A stretch of DNA of 64,000 bases from Gloeopeniophorella convolvens (GCA_022496205.1 WTXD01000028.1:186001-250000), one strand, 5' to 3'. Positions 47,451-60,800 are shown, numbered from the stretch's first letter. The notes: generated by a model not told the origin, from the letters alone. Made by a program: numbers and translations.

Positions 47451-50400
47451 TTATGCGATGACGGGCAGCGGCGGCTCCACGACGGCCTTGTCGAGCGCGC
47501 CCTCTAAGAAAACGGCGTACGAGTGCGGCGGGTGCGCTTCGTCAACTGCCGCCGCGCGCAGCTTCTGGATCGCCGCCTCGCACACGTCGATCACCTGGCC
47601 ACGCTGCGACGCTGTCAGCGTTGGCGCGATGTGCGGGCTCAGGAGCTGCAAAAGCGTGAGATGCGTGCTCGAGTCGGCAGGCCGCGCAGAGAGAGAGGGC
47701 TCACCTCGAGCAGAAATGCGCCTGCAAAACCCGTGCCGACAAAGAAGAAATCCGGCGCGTAGCGCACGTGGCCCGTCGAGTGCATAAAGTTCATCCACAA
47801 GTCCAGCAGGTTGAACGCCGCTTCCATGCACTGCGGGAGCATGTGAGCACGACACGGAATGCGCGCGGAAAGGGTGGCAAGTACTCACCGTCGAGACGTA
47901 GGTGCTCGGCTTCGTCTGCGGCGCCGGGTCCGTCATCTCGGCCTTCTGCCCGAACGAGTGCACGATGAGGCGGCAGTATTGGAACAGGCTGCAGCACGCT
48001 GCGTCAGCACCCAGCGACAGGAAGGCGGGGAAGTATCACGTACAAAAGAACCATCCCAAGCCGGTGCTTTCCGGCGAGGTCTGGAAAAGAGTTTTACCCC
48101 CTGATGAGTCCCACGCCCCGCATCGCGACCGAAGCAGCGTGCTCACCTCGTCCTAAGCGCCGATTCGCTTGAACGGTCGTGTTCGCAATCGATGTCTGCA
48201 GGTCGCGATCGAACGTGGCGATGAGGCGGTCGAGCGCGCGGCTCTTCTTCTGCAGAGAGCGGTCAGCGGGGCGCGGAAGCTCGAGGCGGGGCGGGGACAC
48301 ACGTCGGCACACACCTGGAAGCCGACGCGTTTGATGGCCTCGGTAAAACGGTGCATAATGCTGAGCAGCTCGATGATCGCGGGCAAGTCCGCATCGAACG
48401 GGTGCTGAAATTTTGATGTCGAGCACCAGCGCGATGCGTTGGATGTGAGCTGCACACGCGGCCATGCGGCGCGTCAGATGAGCACATGCGAGGCGCCGGG
48501 TGCAGTAACAAGCAGGCGCGCACCTCTTCGTCGTTGCCAACCCCTGGCGCCTTGCCCGTTTCGAGCGACGTGCTTCCGTCCATGATAGAGCAGATCATCC
48601 ACGTCCGTCGGCGATTGAGCAGCTCGCGCTCGTGCCGCTCATCCAGCGGCCGGGCACTTGAGTCGCGGTTCAGACCGAGCTCCAGGGCGATTCTGCCATG
48701 CCGTCACCATCAGCCCCCTTCCCCAAAGCAAACCAGCGCGGGGCGGCGTTCGTACCTGGTCGCGATGCCCGAGTAGAACCCGCTGCGGCTGTCCTCAAAG
48801 CGCTGCGTCGGCGCAGCGTACGCAGTGAGGATTAAGTACGCCTGGCACATCTCGACGCATTTCCAGCCGTCGATGAAGGCCGACGCGGCAGATGCCTTTG
48901 CAAAGTGGACCGAAAGCTTGTACAGTCCCGGCCGTTTGGTGTAATACCGGGATGACACGGCGCACACTAGGTACGGCAGGACTCGCGTGTCAGCCACATG
49001 CGCTAACTATTCCCTCCAGTGGGGTATTTGAACATGTACGTACCGACGGTGAAAAGGAACGGACACCGCCTCATTACGGATGCGGCGCTATGAATGGCCT
49101 CATCGAGGAGGCTTAGGAATGGCTGTGCGGGCGGAGCACGTCAGTTAGCGCACGGACCATGCCACATGAGCACACCCACGTTTATGTGTTCGAAGAACCT
49201 AACAGCACCCAGGCCGGGTATAATCAATACCATATCGCTTCGCGGGCGCTTGAAAGGGATGGGACGTACAGGTCAAACAATTCCCTCGCCTCCAGGGGCG
49301 AGATCAGTCCCGATATCAGGATTTCGGGCACCATCTCGCGTTCGATGACGATGCGGCGCAGGTTGAGATCGGTGTAGGGGCCTGGGAACACCAGGGGCAG
49401 ACAGATGGGTTAGAAGGCTGCGTGGGAGGGACATCGATGCGGGGAAGTGTCACTTACTGGGCTGGAAGTACCGATTGTTCGCGATGCCAAACAGGTTCCC
49501 TTCACCAGTCGGGCTGGGCGGGCGGAAGTTGGACGAGTGCCATTGGGACGAGAACGATGCGAGGAAGCCGAGCGGGGTGGCGTCGTCAGGGAGCGCCGCG
49601 ATGCGCGGACTCCGCATCGACGGCGCGCCGCGGACGACGGCCTTGGGAGATGGCGAGCCACCCTCCTCGTCACCCTCCTCTTCATCCTCGGACGACGAGT
49701 ACATGTCCTCATCCTCGAGCTGGGAGGTGTCATATGCCAGGGAGGCCTTCTCGGAAGCCTGAGAGGTGACGGCATGCCGCTTCTCCATCCACGAGAGCAC
49801 CTCGCCATTGACTTCGCGCTCGTTGGCATCCAATCCGATGCGTGCGGCGTTGATGGATATCGGCGTGGCGATGTTCGTGTTCCGCAACTGGGATAAGAGG
49901 GTCGAGATTGTCTCGTTCTTCTCGCGTATCTTCCTGAGCAAGTGCTCACGCTGACTGGAGTGCCGGTGTCGGGGATAAGACGGGTGCCGGGTAGTGCGAT
50001 TAAGAATAGAACTAGGACGCACCCTGGGGTCCTAGCCTTTCGTCCTTCGACGACGCAGGGGTGGTTGCCCGCTCCGCAGCGGATACAGGTGCGGGCGTCT
50101 GAGCCGAAGGCGCAACGCATCTGTCAAAGGGAGGGGCGTCAGTAACAGAGTTTACTTTTTGCAGAAGGGCACGTTGCAAGTGCGTAATGTAAGTAATGAT
50201 GAATCTAGTGGACGTGCCTTGAGCTTTTTGCAGCGCGAACATGCTCCGGGCCGGCGCGCCGATGCGTGAGAGCCGCGCTTCGCGGGCGAACTTTGGCCGA
50301 CTGCCGACTCAGACTCGTCAGGCCCCTCTTGCGACTGGGCGTCTGCTCCCGCCAAGTGGTCGACATCGTCTCCGGGGGAGGCGCGGGGGGCGACTGCACA

Positions 50401-50944
50401 GGTGACGCAAAGTATGCCAGGCTAGATGATGGCGATGTGCTCGCCGTTGGCCCGTCCGAGCTTGGCGACGGCTGGAACCACGGTGGCGATGGCGCGGGAA
50501 CGGGGTAGAACGGGTTCGCATCTGCGAGGCTGCTCTGCGATATCACAACCTGACCGTCCGCACCAACTGTCGGCAAGTGTAAGGAGATGCATGGGCGGGA
50601 AGCGAGTATATGCACTCACATTCGTGGCGCGGGCCCCACGGTTCCGTGCCAACCTGGGTATGGATCGCGCTGATGTCAAAGATTCCGAGACGGCTGGGGG
50701 GCGCGAAGTCCTCCGCCACGGGTTGAGCGGTGGGGTCGTAGATGAAAGGAGCTGAAGGGTCGAGAAGAGGCTCGCATTGCTGCTGGGGGAGGTACCGGGG
50801 GTACGGGGCGCTCTCTGTCGGATACGAGTAGGGCCAGTACTGTTGCTGGGTGGCCTCGTCCTCGGAGGCAAACTGTGGTTGATAGGGGGGGTGATCGGGT
50901 TGATGGGGAGGGTAGTCCGCATGAAGCATGTACTGCGAGTCCAT
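47451..50944 (-). CDS. Zn2Cys6 (zinc-cluster) transcription factor
   Basis: It starts MDSQYMLHADYPPHQ at 50944 and ends VVEPPLPVIA at 47451, with roughly a dozen exons. The binuclear zinc cluster is CSRCKKLK/MRC..CIRC..C, spaced C-x2-C-x6-C-x8-C-x2-C-x6-C, split by an intron between KLK and MRC. Immediately after is a leucine-rich coiled coil (HLLRKIREKNETISTLLSQL), as expected for dimerisation. An acidic serine-rich stretch follows, then the fungal regulatory domain (YTDLNLRRIVIEREMVPEIL; SRYYTKRPGLYKLSVHFAKA; FIDGWKCVEMCQAYLILTAY; RTWMICSIMDGSTSLETGKA). The frame breaks once, at a run of six Gs on the plus strand (50385-50390); one more base would restore it. The target genes are unknown. 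A partial copy lies at 33.4-34.1 kb. Confidence 0.85.
50121..50217 (-). other. GC-AG intron splitting the zinc cluster
   Basis: Donor CTCAAG|gcacgt and acceptor tttgacag join KKLK to MRC and give the exact C-x6-C spacing of the cluster. No GT donor gives the same join. At 97 bp it is longer than its neighbours. Confidence 0.5.
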
Positions 50945-53900
50945 GACTAGCTGCGAGTGCGAGGAGTGGATGGACTAGTACAAGAAACGGAGGGAAAGCG
51001 GAAAGCGAGTGTGTCAAGGGGGAGAGTGGAAAGTATACTTAAGTATGTAATCGCGACTGCCCGTTCTCAAATTACCCGCGCTCCGGAACAGGAAACCACC
51101 TCGGGCGCCTCTCAGCTTTGTGAATCATCCTGCATTATACCTTCCCTTCTCATTATATATCATTATAAACCTCTTATTATGATGCTACAAACTCCAGAAC
51201 TCCGTCGGCGTCCGTCGGCGTGGGCGAGACAAGCATTTCCAGCCTCTTCGCAAAACACCATCGGTCCCATCGATATGCATCGCCGCAGCGAGTCCATCGC
51301 TGGGGTGGTGGCACAGCGCACTCCGGCAGCCCCGGCGGGTGGATCAAGTGACTCGTCACGGCGGAGAGAGCGTTCGCCCTACCGCAGCCTCGCACAAATT
51401 CGTCCTAGCTTCAGGTAGCATACTCTACGCGTACCCGCCGAGCTGTCACACCCTGCCACCTGACGAGCCCGATCCGCGCAGGCGCCCCACAGAACACCAG
51501 AACACCAGAACGCACCCTCCTCGCTCGCTTCCAGCGCCCGATAGGCCCCCGCTCGGCGCCTATGACCTATCTTGAACACTGACGCGTCGTATGCGGCAGC
51601 CCGCTCATGCGGGCTCCGCCTGCGGCCTGCGCAGATCGCCCAATCCGCGGGCGCCTGCTTAGCAAGGCCCTTCCAGGCAAGCAACGGCACGATATCATGC
51701 GAAGCAGTTCGCGCACGCCTCGAGGCTTCGTTCCTCACAAAGGCGACGGAAAAACTACCAAGCACGCGGGCTACCGCCGGGCAGCAGCAGGAACGGCCTG
51801 CCGTTTCTGCACAACGGCAGGGGCAGCCGCAGCGCGCCCCGACGCCTTCGTCTCAGGCGTGGGAACGAACTTCGAGGTGTCTCAGAAGCGACCGCACGTC
51901 TCAGTACGACATCCTTGTTCTCAGAAGCTGCACGTCCGAAACAGACAATCCGGTATGCACATTTGGGGGGCAACACACGCGCCGCACCGCCGCATCGTGG
52001 CGCGCACCAGGCCCCAGCCCAGCAACCACTAATGCTGCAGATGTTCCCGGGAGAACACCTGGGCACCGAACACGGACACGCTCCTCGAGCTCGGGCACCG
52101 CACTGCCATATCCAGCGGCGCCTACCTGCAAAAATTGTCCGCACGCGCGTCTGCGCCTAGGGTCCTGCGACGAGAACTGGGCTTCGCCATCTGACAGGCC
52201 CGGGCACAGCGCCCGATCGCTCCAATGTGGGAGCCAGAGCCCCGCACGTGTAAGTAAGAAAGTTCAGCGAAGCGTGGGGCAGCGCGGGAGCGGGGCGCGC
52301 GCCGAAGGTGGTATTCGCCCAGCCAGCTGGGTACTATTGCAAGTCGCATTCTGCGTCGGTTGTGGTGCGCTGCGGTACCTACCACCTATCTGCAATGGAA
52401 GCCCAGCCCTGTGAACATTCCTGCCCACCGTTCTACGAACATCCTCCGAATTTTACCATAAGAATTGAGGCCCAAAGGCACGCCGTACGAGAGCGAAGCG
52501 CAAAAACACGGTGTGCACTTCCCCGCACAGACTATCTGCCAGCGTGCCTTTACGCGTCCGCACAGTCCGCCCATTCAGTCGCGCGCGGTTCCGTAGATAG
52601 ACTACGCCCTGCGCGGGCCTAAGGCGGGTCGGCCGCGCGAAGCAGGGGCACGTTGCCCACCCATGACCACACCCATGGGGCCGCCCTGGCCGTGCACCGA
52701 ATAGAACTTGCGCACACTCGTATCCGCACCCGCACCATCGCAGAGCTAGCGAACCCGAGCGCGCCCCGATAAGCCTGCCATAACGAGGTGCGGGCAGGGG
52801 CGCCAGCCATGCACAGAATTGAAGCTGGCGCGCGCTCGCGAGGGGAAGCACGCACGCGCGCGGGGACTGGGACTAGGACTGGGACTGGGATCAGAACGGG
52901 ACTGCGCGTGCTAGTGCGTTTTTGGACGGGGGGTTGCGCCCTGCCCAGACGCAGTGTTTGGCGCAAGTCCGCCGGATCGACAACCCCAGGGCAAGACGTA
53001 AGAGCGGCGGAGGCGTGTGGCGGAGGCTGGCGGCAGAGCCGCCGAGGGTAGCTGGCTCATCCCGCTGAAGGCGGTGTGGGGTTGCGAGCCAGTGACAAGA
53101 TGTCAGACGTGGCTCACCCGCTGCGGAGGCGAGTAGCGCTGCGCAGTGGCGCCGTCGATGTTGTCGGCCCTGGTTCGCTGCTCCTGAAGGGCTGAGCGTT
53201 TGGGCGAGCAGCTCGTGGTGGGCTGGCGCACCACTCGTAGAAGGGCGGGCCTCCGGTGTGCTCCGGTCTTGTAACTGGAGCAGCGTACTTCCGGGATTTT
53301 ATTAAAGCACTAATGGAAATTGGGCTCTTCTCCATCAGCAGAGAACCCTGCCATTGCGTGCGGCGAGGAGATGGTAGTAGTGATCCTTATCCGTGGGGCT
53401 TGGCACATACGGAACATTCTCACCATCCCAACGTCGTGAAGAAGTCGGTCACCAGTCTAAGTCAGGGCTTGGCGGTCTCGGGGGTCGGCGGTACTGTATA
53501 CAGCCTCAGGAGTAAGCGGTGCTGTATAGAGCGAGAAAAAGGATAACACATATATACCTCTGAATTTCTGCATGTTTCCACCGTGTGGTCTCCTCGACAC
53601 CCACACCTTTCCACCGCCGGCCCGGCTTGGTGAGACACCGTCCAGTAGGAAATCTTGATGAGCACCGCCAGCGTTCATGGATTTGACCCACCAGACACAG
53701 CACCTAAATGGGCCACTTTAGCTGGGACGAATGCCCTTCGACTCACGGTCGGCAATCACAGCACCAGCGACCATGCGCCAACAGCACGCCCCGGGCGCAC
53801 ACCAGGGTACACGAGGCCGAACAGCATGACGTCGCTGTAGATGGTCCGCTCCGGGCTCGTACCCACGACCACCGCTGATCCCGCGGTGCGTCATCGCTCA

Positions 53901-56090
53901 CCGCGCCGACCGTTGCTATCCAAGACCCCCGTAGACGCAGCGTAGCGACAGCGTACATCATGGCCAGCGAGCGACGGCGTCGCGAACCGGCGGCGACGCG
54001 AGCGGGGCGGCCCCAGCCCGCGCCGGAGAAATTCCCATGCCAATTTACGCACGCGTTCTGCTTCGCGCCTGGTCCGATATTCGCGGCGTAGTGCCAGAGC
54101 CATTCCTGCGCGGCCGATCCTCAGCATCAGACAAGGCTGATGCAGACAACGGCAGATGGATGCGCCATACTACGTCATAGCCTCGCGGATGCCTGCAGTG
54201 ATGCGCGCTGCGTGCGGGGACACAGAGCGGCGCAGGGGGCCGGAGGCCTCCTTGGTCAGTACACGCCCCAGGGGACGCTCCAGATAGAGCGACGAACGTC
54301 GGATTCTCCGAACCCCCCAGCGATGATTGACCGTGCACCGTGTACAGGAACCAGCGGCAGCGCAGCGGCACGGCGCGTCGAAGCCGCCCCCGTGGCCCGC
54401 CGCGCCCGGCCCTCCCACACAATTGTTCCCAGAGCGCACGCATCGAAGCCGGACCAGAACGCCTGCCCGCTGGCGGGCAGGCACAAGGTTTGGGGTCGGC
54501 AGTATGGAAGGACGCGGGCGCGTGCATTTTTGGAGTGGTAGCGGGAGGCGAGGTGAGTCCAATGATGCCCTATGCGGCCCGTCCCTGCGGCTTGGGAAGA
54601 TACGATGCAGAAGGCGGGATGCGGTGGCCACTGGACTCGATAGCGAGCGTGGAAGACGGCAACGGCAGTAGCGCACCACAGCGTCCTTGGAAGCTCGCAG
54701 CAACAGTGGACTTGGAGTTGAAGGCGCCTGGGGTAATTTGCGTCGGAGCGAACCGAGCTCGGTTGCTGGCAGACGCCTCGCCAAAGACCACGTTCAATCG
54801 ATCATGCACAAGTACCATCATGCCGTTGACCGCGAAACCTCTTCTGCGTCGGACCAACAGGCACCGCTGCACTACAACTCGCGCTAAGTACCTCCTAAGC
54901 CGTACTACTATCCCAAATCGGGAGCTCGGGCTCTGATCCACATGTACGCAGGCTCTCAGGCCCTCTGGAGCCGGCGGCCTTCGGACGCGGAGTACAACTC
55001 CGGATCCAGCTTCGCGCTGTGCCACAGCATCCAGCCATCTGTGAAGAGCGACCAGACTGGGAATCACCGCGCACGACGCCAGCGATTAGCCTCTGTGGTC
55101 GTCTCGCCTCCGCCCCACCGCGCTGCACGTGCCGGAGGTCGACGTCCTCGCTTCGCCACCCAGCGCCAGCTGCGCCCGCGCCCAACCCGCGCCCGCGCTA
55201 CGCCTCGCCCGCGCTGGCAGTTTCCGCCCCGCGCGCGCGTCATACTAATACTCCCGCATTATCGTGGACAGACCTCGTCCGCGTGGCTTAGGCTTTCAGG
55301 CCCCGCGCATCATGCATCATGCGCCTCTTCGCCCCGCCGTGGGGGCGGCGCTCCGAAGTTGCTGGACATCTGGGGTTCAACGGCACCGTCTGACGCGCCC
55401 CGGCGGCTCGCCACGTTCGTTCCACGCACCCGGTCACGGGGGAGATACGGCGGGCCACCTGCGCGCTGGGGAGCGCTGTGAACCCCCGATCGCGCAGGCT
55501 CTTCGCTGCTCTTCTTTGCAGATCGAGGCTTTCGAAGCGCGGGCGGTAAGATACAGGTACGTATGTACACGGTGCGTGACGTGGGTGTCCATTCTGAGCC
55601 AGCTCAAACGCGCCGATTTGCGGAGAGTTTCGAGATGCGTGCGTTGCTGCTTCTCTCTTGGCCGTGAATGTGCCTTCTGTGTTTCATCCCCAATAGATTG
55701 AAAGCAATTCTTTGACTGGGTGCGTTTTTTGAGTGGCCCACGCAGGTACCTGACTCCAGCGTTACGGTGCGTGCAGCCTACTGATAGTACCTATATTCGG
55801 CTCACAAGGTTTGCAAGGCAGCAGCAGAAGTAACGGAATGCAATCGTGTATCGATTGACTATCGTGCGTCTATTAAGTACAAGTACAATGAACGTAATCT
55901 ATATACAAACAGGATTGCGCAACAAAGATAATTCTAAGTATAATCGATGAAAGACGGGTGCGATCATAGACTAGAAGCAGAATACGAAGAGAAGGTAGAA
56001 CGCGCCCCGAGAGGCCATAAAGCTAGCGGCGTTCCCAGAACCCGCGAGCACTTGATTGTTTGCTTACATGCATTAGGGTATATCGGATCA
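50945..56090. other. Five kb of GC-rich sequence without a recognised gene
   Basis: Long frames occur on both strands but they are Arg/Ala/Pro-rich and match no family, as expected from GC-rich DNA with few stop codons. A short GGGACT-type tandem tract lies at about 52863-52904. The first few hundred bases are the promoter region of the transcription factor gene. Confidence 0.4.
52863..52904 (+). repeat. Imperfect GGGACT hexamer tract
   Basis: About six GGGACT/AGGACT units occur in tandem within the gene-free GC-rich stretch. Confidence 0.8.
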
Positions 56091-57887
56091 TCAGACCCGC
56101 CGCACCTTGGCGCCGTGCGGCCCTGGGAGGCGCGCGAGCTCGACGCCGAGGCGCGCAGCAGGATCGCTCCCCAGATCAAGCGGGATCGGCCCTGCAGCGC
56201 CGCCCTTCGCCACGCGAGCACCGCCCTGCACGGGTTTCCACCCGTACTTGGGGTTCATCGCGAGAAGCTTTTCGTGCGGGCGGAAGACAAAGTCGATGTT
56301 CGGGCCCGCGTGCTCGGGCTCGCAGCCGCGCGCGGGGGGCGCGGCGGCGTTAGGGCCCTGGGCTGCAGCGAGCACCTCGCTGGCGCTGGCATCGAGCGCC
56401 GCGCTGGTCTCGAACGGGCCCAGCTGCGGCACCGGCTGCCCGATGATGGCGGACACCGTCTCGCGCGCGGACTCGAGCGCGCCTGCGATCCAGGTGTGGT
56501 GGTACGAGAGGTGCTCGCCCGCAAAGTGGACGTTGCCCTCGGGCGCGCGCGCAGCCTCGAAGCGCGCGAGGAACTGCCCGGGGAGGAACATCGCGTCGCC
56601 GGTCGAGTTGCGCGCGGACCAGACCGCGTCGGACGTGGCCATGACGAGCTCGTGCACGTCGATGGTGCTCCCGTCGCGCGTGTCGACGAGCCCGTTGTAG
56701 ATCTCCGCGAGGTTCGCGAGCGCGAGCGCGCGCCGTTCCTCGGGCGTCAGCGGCAGCCACGCGGTCGCGTCCGACATCCACGAGTAGACGAGCAGCACGC
56801 CCGGCCCGTCCTCGCCGATCCCGTTCGAGGGGTACACGATCCAGCGGATGGGCAGGTCCGTCGTCGACTGCCCGCCGTGGCACGAGCGCGGGCCGACGCG
56901 CTCCCAGAAGCGCGTCTTGAAGCGCAGGCCCATCTTGAAGAGCGGCTCGAAGTGGATCGAGCGGATCGCGAGCTCCTTGTGCCCGGACCAGGCGGGACGG
57001 TCCGCGATCATCTTCAGAGCGGGAGGCGGGATGGCTATGATAACCTTGTCGAAGGTCGCCTCGATCGTGCCGTTGTAGCCAGAAACGGAGAGAGTGACCG
57101 TGCCGTCCGGTCTGTTCCGAAGTCCCGTGACGCGCGCGCCGAGCGTGACGTTCTTGTACCCGACAAGGTGCGCCATGGCGAGCGGTAGGCGGCTCATGCC
57201 GTTAGCGATGGTCGACCACTCCTTGGTGCTGAAGTCGATGTACTCCATGACGATCTCGGTGACGCTGAGGGTGAACTGGTTCGTTTGGGAAGTGATGGTC
57301 TCGAGGAAGTCAACAACGTCGGTGGGCCAGCCAAGGACGCAATTAAGGTAGTAACGGAACGAGTAATTGTCGTACTGCTGGCAGACTTCGCTGAACCCCT
57401 GGACGAAGTTGTTCTGAAGCTTTTGCAGGAGAGGGTTGATAGCCTCGAGCATAAGGTCGCCCGCTGTTCGGTGCTGGAAGCGGTCCCTTGCTTCCAATGG
57501 GAGAGGCCAGTCGATAGACCCCGGTGTGGTCAAGAACGCGTCCCTGTTGTCGCATCTGTGATGGTTGACGTAGACGAAGTTGCCTGGAGAGTTCAGGTTG
57601 TAAGGGATGAACTCCACCTGCTTATCGGCAGGAAGGTCGAAGCAGCGAAGATACTTGACGAGCTGGAAGACGACATTGTGGTGCGGCGAATGGGGTATCC
57701 GCATGGCGCCTGCCTCGAAGTACTGGTTCCCCTCGTCGTTGAAATAGTGCGTGTGAACCCGTCCGCCTACGCGGTCGGTGCCTTCGAAGATGTGGACCTT
57801 GTGTCCAGCGGTTTGGAGGAGGAGGGCGGAGTAAAGTCCCGCCATCCCGCCGCCGACGATGCCAATGGAAAGAGGTGCAGAAGACAT
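56091..57887 (-). CDS. Flavin amine oxidase (L-amino-acid-oxidase type)
   Basis: A single exon of 598 residues. The enzyme oxidises an amine or amino acid to the imine/keto acid with release of ammonia and hydrogen peroxide. The FAD-binding GxGxxG sits at residues 12-17 (IGIVGGGMAGLYSALLL), followed by the GG doublet of the amine oxidase family (GTDRVGGRVHTH). The C-terminal FAD motif is NVHFAGEHLSYHHTWIAGAL. Substrate-domain hallmarks RIPHSPHHNVVFQL and WMSDATAWLPLTPEERR resemble basidiomycete L-amino-acid oxidases. ATG 57887 was chosen because it begins three residues before the flavin fold and follows a good acceptor (cgcag). A 5' leader intron (about 57889-57941) would keep the upstream exon untranslated. 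No signal peptide is seen, so it is likely intracellular. Confidence 0.9.
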   Translation of the reverse strand: MSSAPLSIGIVGGGMAGLYSALLLQTAGHKVHIFEGTDRVGGRVHTHYFNDEGNQYFEAGAMRIPHSPHHNVVFQLVKYLRCFDLPADKQVEFIPYNLNSPGNFVYVNHHRCDNRDAFLTTPGSIDWPLPLEARDRFQHRTAGDLMLEAINPLLQKLQNNFVQGFSEVCQQYDNYSFRYYLNCVLGWPTDVVDFLETITSQTNQFTLSVTEIVMEYIDFSTKEWSTIANGMSRLPLAMAHLVGYKNVTLGARVTGLRNRPDGTVTLSVSGYNGTIEATFDKVIIAIPPPALKMIADRPAWSGHKELAIRSIHFEPLFKMGLRFKTRFWERVGPRSCHGGQSTTDLPIRWIVYPSNGIGEDGPGVLLVYSWMSDATAWLPLTPEERRALALANLAEIYNGLVDTRDGSTIDVHELVMATSDAVWSARNSTGDAMFLPGQFLARFEAARAPEGNVHFAGEHLSYHHTWIAGALESARETVSAIIGQPVPQLGPFETSAALDASASEVLAAAQGPNAAAPPARGCEPEHAGPNIDFVFRPHEKLLAMNPKYGWKPVQGGARVAKGGAAGPIPLDLGSDPAARLGVELARLPGPHGAKVRRV

Positions 57888-60800
57888 TCTGCGTACATCG
57901 ATGTACGTTGAGAAAGGTTCAACTTGGCAAAATAAACACTCACATGAGGGAGTTTTGGGGATGAGCAGACGAAGAAAGCTGTGGGAGTGCTGCAAGACGT
58001 TAGCTGGATAAATCTCGAAGTTGGAATGCGAGGCTCACTGGATCCACGAGTCGGAGGCCCCGCAGTGAAGAAACGACCTTGGACGTTGGCTGTAGATATA
58101 TTCTGCAAAATCCTGGATTTGAGTTGCTGTACGCTCGCCCAGGGCAGGGCTAGCACGAGTCCAATCTGTCCGACAATCCATCATGGATTGGCCATTCCGT
58201 GCACTGCAACCCGTCTGAATGGCACCATCCTAGAACGCCGGCTGCGACGCCAGCCCAACCACGCTCAGATACTGCGATGGTGCGCAGTTAGGAAAGCAAG
58301 CTGTACATTTCGGTATTCGTGCGGATTTGCGGCACCACGGTCATCTTGCAGACTACGTCTGCTAGCCACAGTTTTCCGAAGGATTTCGCGAGCTTGGAGC
58401 ATAGGCAGCAAGCGTTTCGTACGATCAGTGTCTGGGCAAGATTACAAGGCCGGAGTCAGACTGTCATGGCGGTACACGCGCACAGCATAATCCGTGCAGA
58501 TGTGATGCTGTGGATCGAGATCGCGAGACGTCAATGTGCTGATCATGATCCTGGCGAGGGTCGACAACGAGGAGTGTTGCCACAGCGGCCCGAAAGGTAG
58601 GCGAAGTCAGATTAAAGGAGCAATAAGGTACAGCGTTGATGCCATTTTGGGTTCGAGTATGCCTGGGCCAGGAGTACGGGGGAAGGAGGCACCGGGCTCG
58701 GGGGTTGTCGAGCTAGCTGAAAGGTGATGGTCTTACAGAGACAACGTAAAAAATGCAGATTGCACGTCAGAAAAATTAAAGCCGGAGTCCGAACACTTGG
58801 AGTCGACGGTCAGGGCTGCTTCAGGAACTTGCCGGCGGCACGGCACGGAGCACAACCCCACCAACATTGCAACATCTGCTTCCAAACTCCATCACCGTTT
58901 GGGTCCAGCTCAACAGCCCCTACCAGTACCATTGTAATTCCTCTCCAATGTGCATGAAACAAAGATTTAAAAAGTTCCCATGCGTGAGGTACTCAGCGAT
59001 TGATACTCGACGACAGCTTTACCGCGCCTCGGCGTACTAGTATGGGTCGAGGGCCTGCCACCATTCAACTTGGTGTATTGATAACAGGTGTTATCAATGT
59101 GTTATCGTATGCAGTGCGATGACAGTCATCTCGTGGCAAGATCTTGCTTCCAAGACTCGATGGTCCTGTGCATCCTTTTCTCTGGGAAGAAGACATTCAT
59201 ACCAGTTTAGTTGCCGCAGAGTCGATCGGACAGGGAAAGGGTAAGCAGTGGCTTTCGATGTTCAGTTGACGAAATCATTCCTAGAATGCCAGGCCCATGA
59301 ACGGAAAGCCGATATCTTGCGCGGAGCCACACTTCCCTGTCTAGACTCTTCGTTCGCCTTCCTAGACTCGCGAGAGACGCATGCAGACGTTTCAAGTGCT
59401 CCAGTCAATCCGTCGATCTTCCTCGTTGAACGAACCTCCGCGGGATTATTTTCCAAAATCGGAAGTGGATACTATGAAGGATGGCGGTCACTGGTACCGC
59501 GGGGTTCCTGTGCATGCCTCTTCAACCCCGCAGCCTTTCATCACGTTTCGTAGTCGCGAATCTCGCCATGTATCGTCTCGATACGCCGTGGGACAAGGCA
59601 ACTTCGTTTCTGGGAACCATCCGAAGGAACATCAAAAATTAGCTTTCCCCGGAGGGTGCCCTGACGGCTCGCCCGGACGTGTTGAGTAGTCCGGATCGAT
59701 TGCTCGTGCATCCCCCGGTAGCCATATTCGTCATAACAGCACATGCGCGCCTTCAGCCTCAGCGCTCAGCGCATGAGACAATGCATGACATAGGAACGCC
59801 AACGCCACGTAGCTAGGCTTCGCACCGCCATCCCTTTGCAAGTCGCAGGTAGCCCTACTCAAGTCAAACTTGGGTCGAGGGTCAGATACAGATGTATCCG
59901 TTGCGCAGTACACAACACACATAGATCAATAGTTCTATAGATGATATAGGGCTACCGTCCTGAGCATCAGTTTACACTCACCTCCAGTGGTTCAGACCCG
60001 TGCTCCGCGCGCCGATCCCATTCTCGCTACCTCTTCCCTCCAGTCCACGTCCGCAGAGTCTCTGCCCATACACCTGTTGAAGCTGATATCTGAGTGCAGT
60101 GATACGGAGGGAAATGGCCGGTGAGACCAGTTTCAAATGTCCGGGACGGCAAGGGTGCAGAGCGGTCGAGACGGCAGAGGGCGCAAACCAAGGCCTGCTA
60201 GTGATCATGTACGAAAGACCTCGGAGATCTTTCTCTCGTCCGCGTAGGCGAGCAGACGGTCAGCGTGATGGGAGAGAACTCGGCCTCCACGCGGGCGTTT
60301 ACGATGTTTACGGGGCACGACGTGTCCCGACGTCCGGCCCGGCTCGCAAGAGTAGCCGCTTTGTCGACACGTGCCCTTGGGTACCCCAGAATAAACTCTA
60401 TTAACCTCCGCTCGCCGCCACCTGACTACTCTCGCATTCCCAGCAAGCGCCTTCTTTCCAGGTTCTACGTGCTGACAACGTCAACGCAATTTCGGACGTA
60501 TGCATATCCCGGTCGTCGCTGCCGGCCATAATGACTCCACGCGATATCAAAGCACTGCAAGAGGACGCGTGATTGCAATAATGAGCGGAGATAGCTGGGA
60601 ACGTGGCCTAGCGCATTCCGAAAAGGTATTGACGATATCGGCGATGACCCTTCGTCAGAACGTCTTCGTCAACACTCTTCCACATAGCAGTCGCGATCGC
60701 AAAGTTCTCTGAAGTATGAGAACTGTGTGGAACTATCAGTGCCTTGCCATGGCTCTAACACGAAGGGCATTCTAAGCCAACAGTGCCTCGTCAGGGCGGG

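Noticed and set aside
55947..57188. 413-codon frame opposite the amine oxidase
   Set aside because: Arg/Ala/Glu-rich antisense shadow of a clearly real gene in GC-rich DNA.
59076..59097. Inverted repeat with 10 bp arms and 2 bp spacer
   Set aside because: Isolated, with no neighbouring gene end, paired motif or further copies noticed; consistent with chance.
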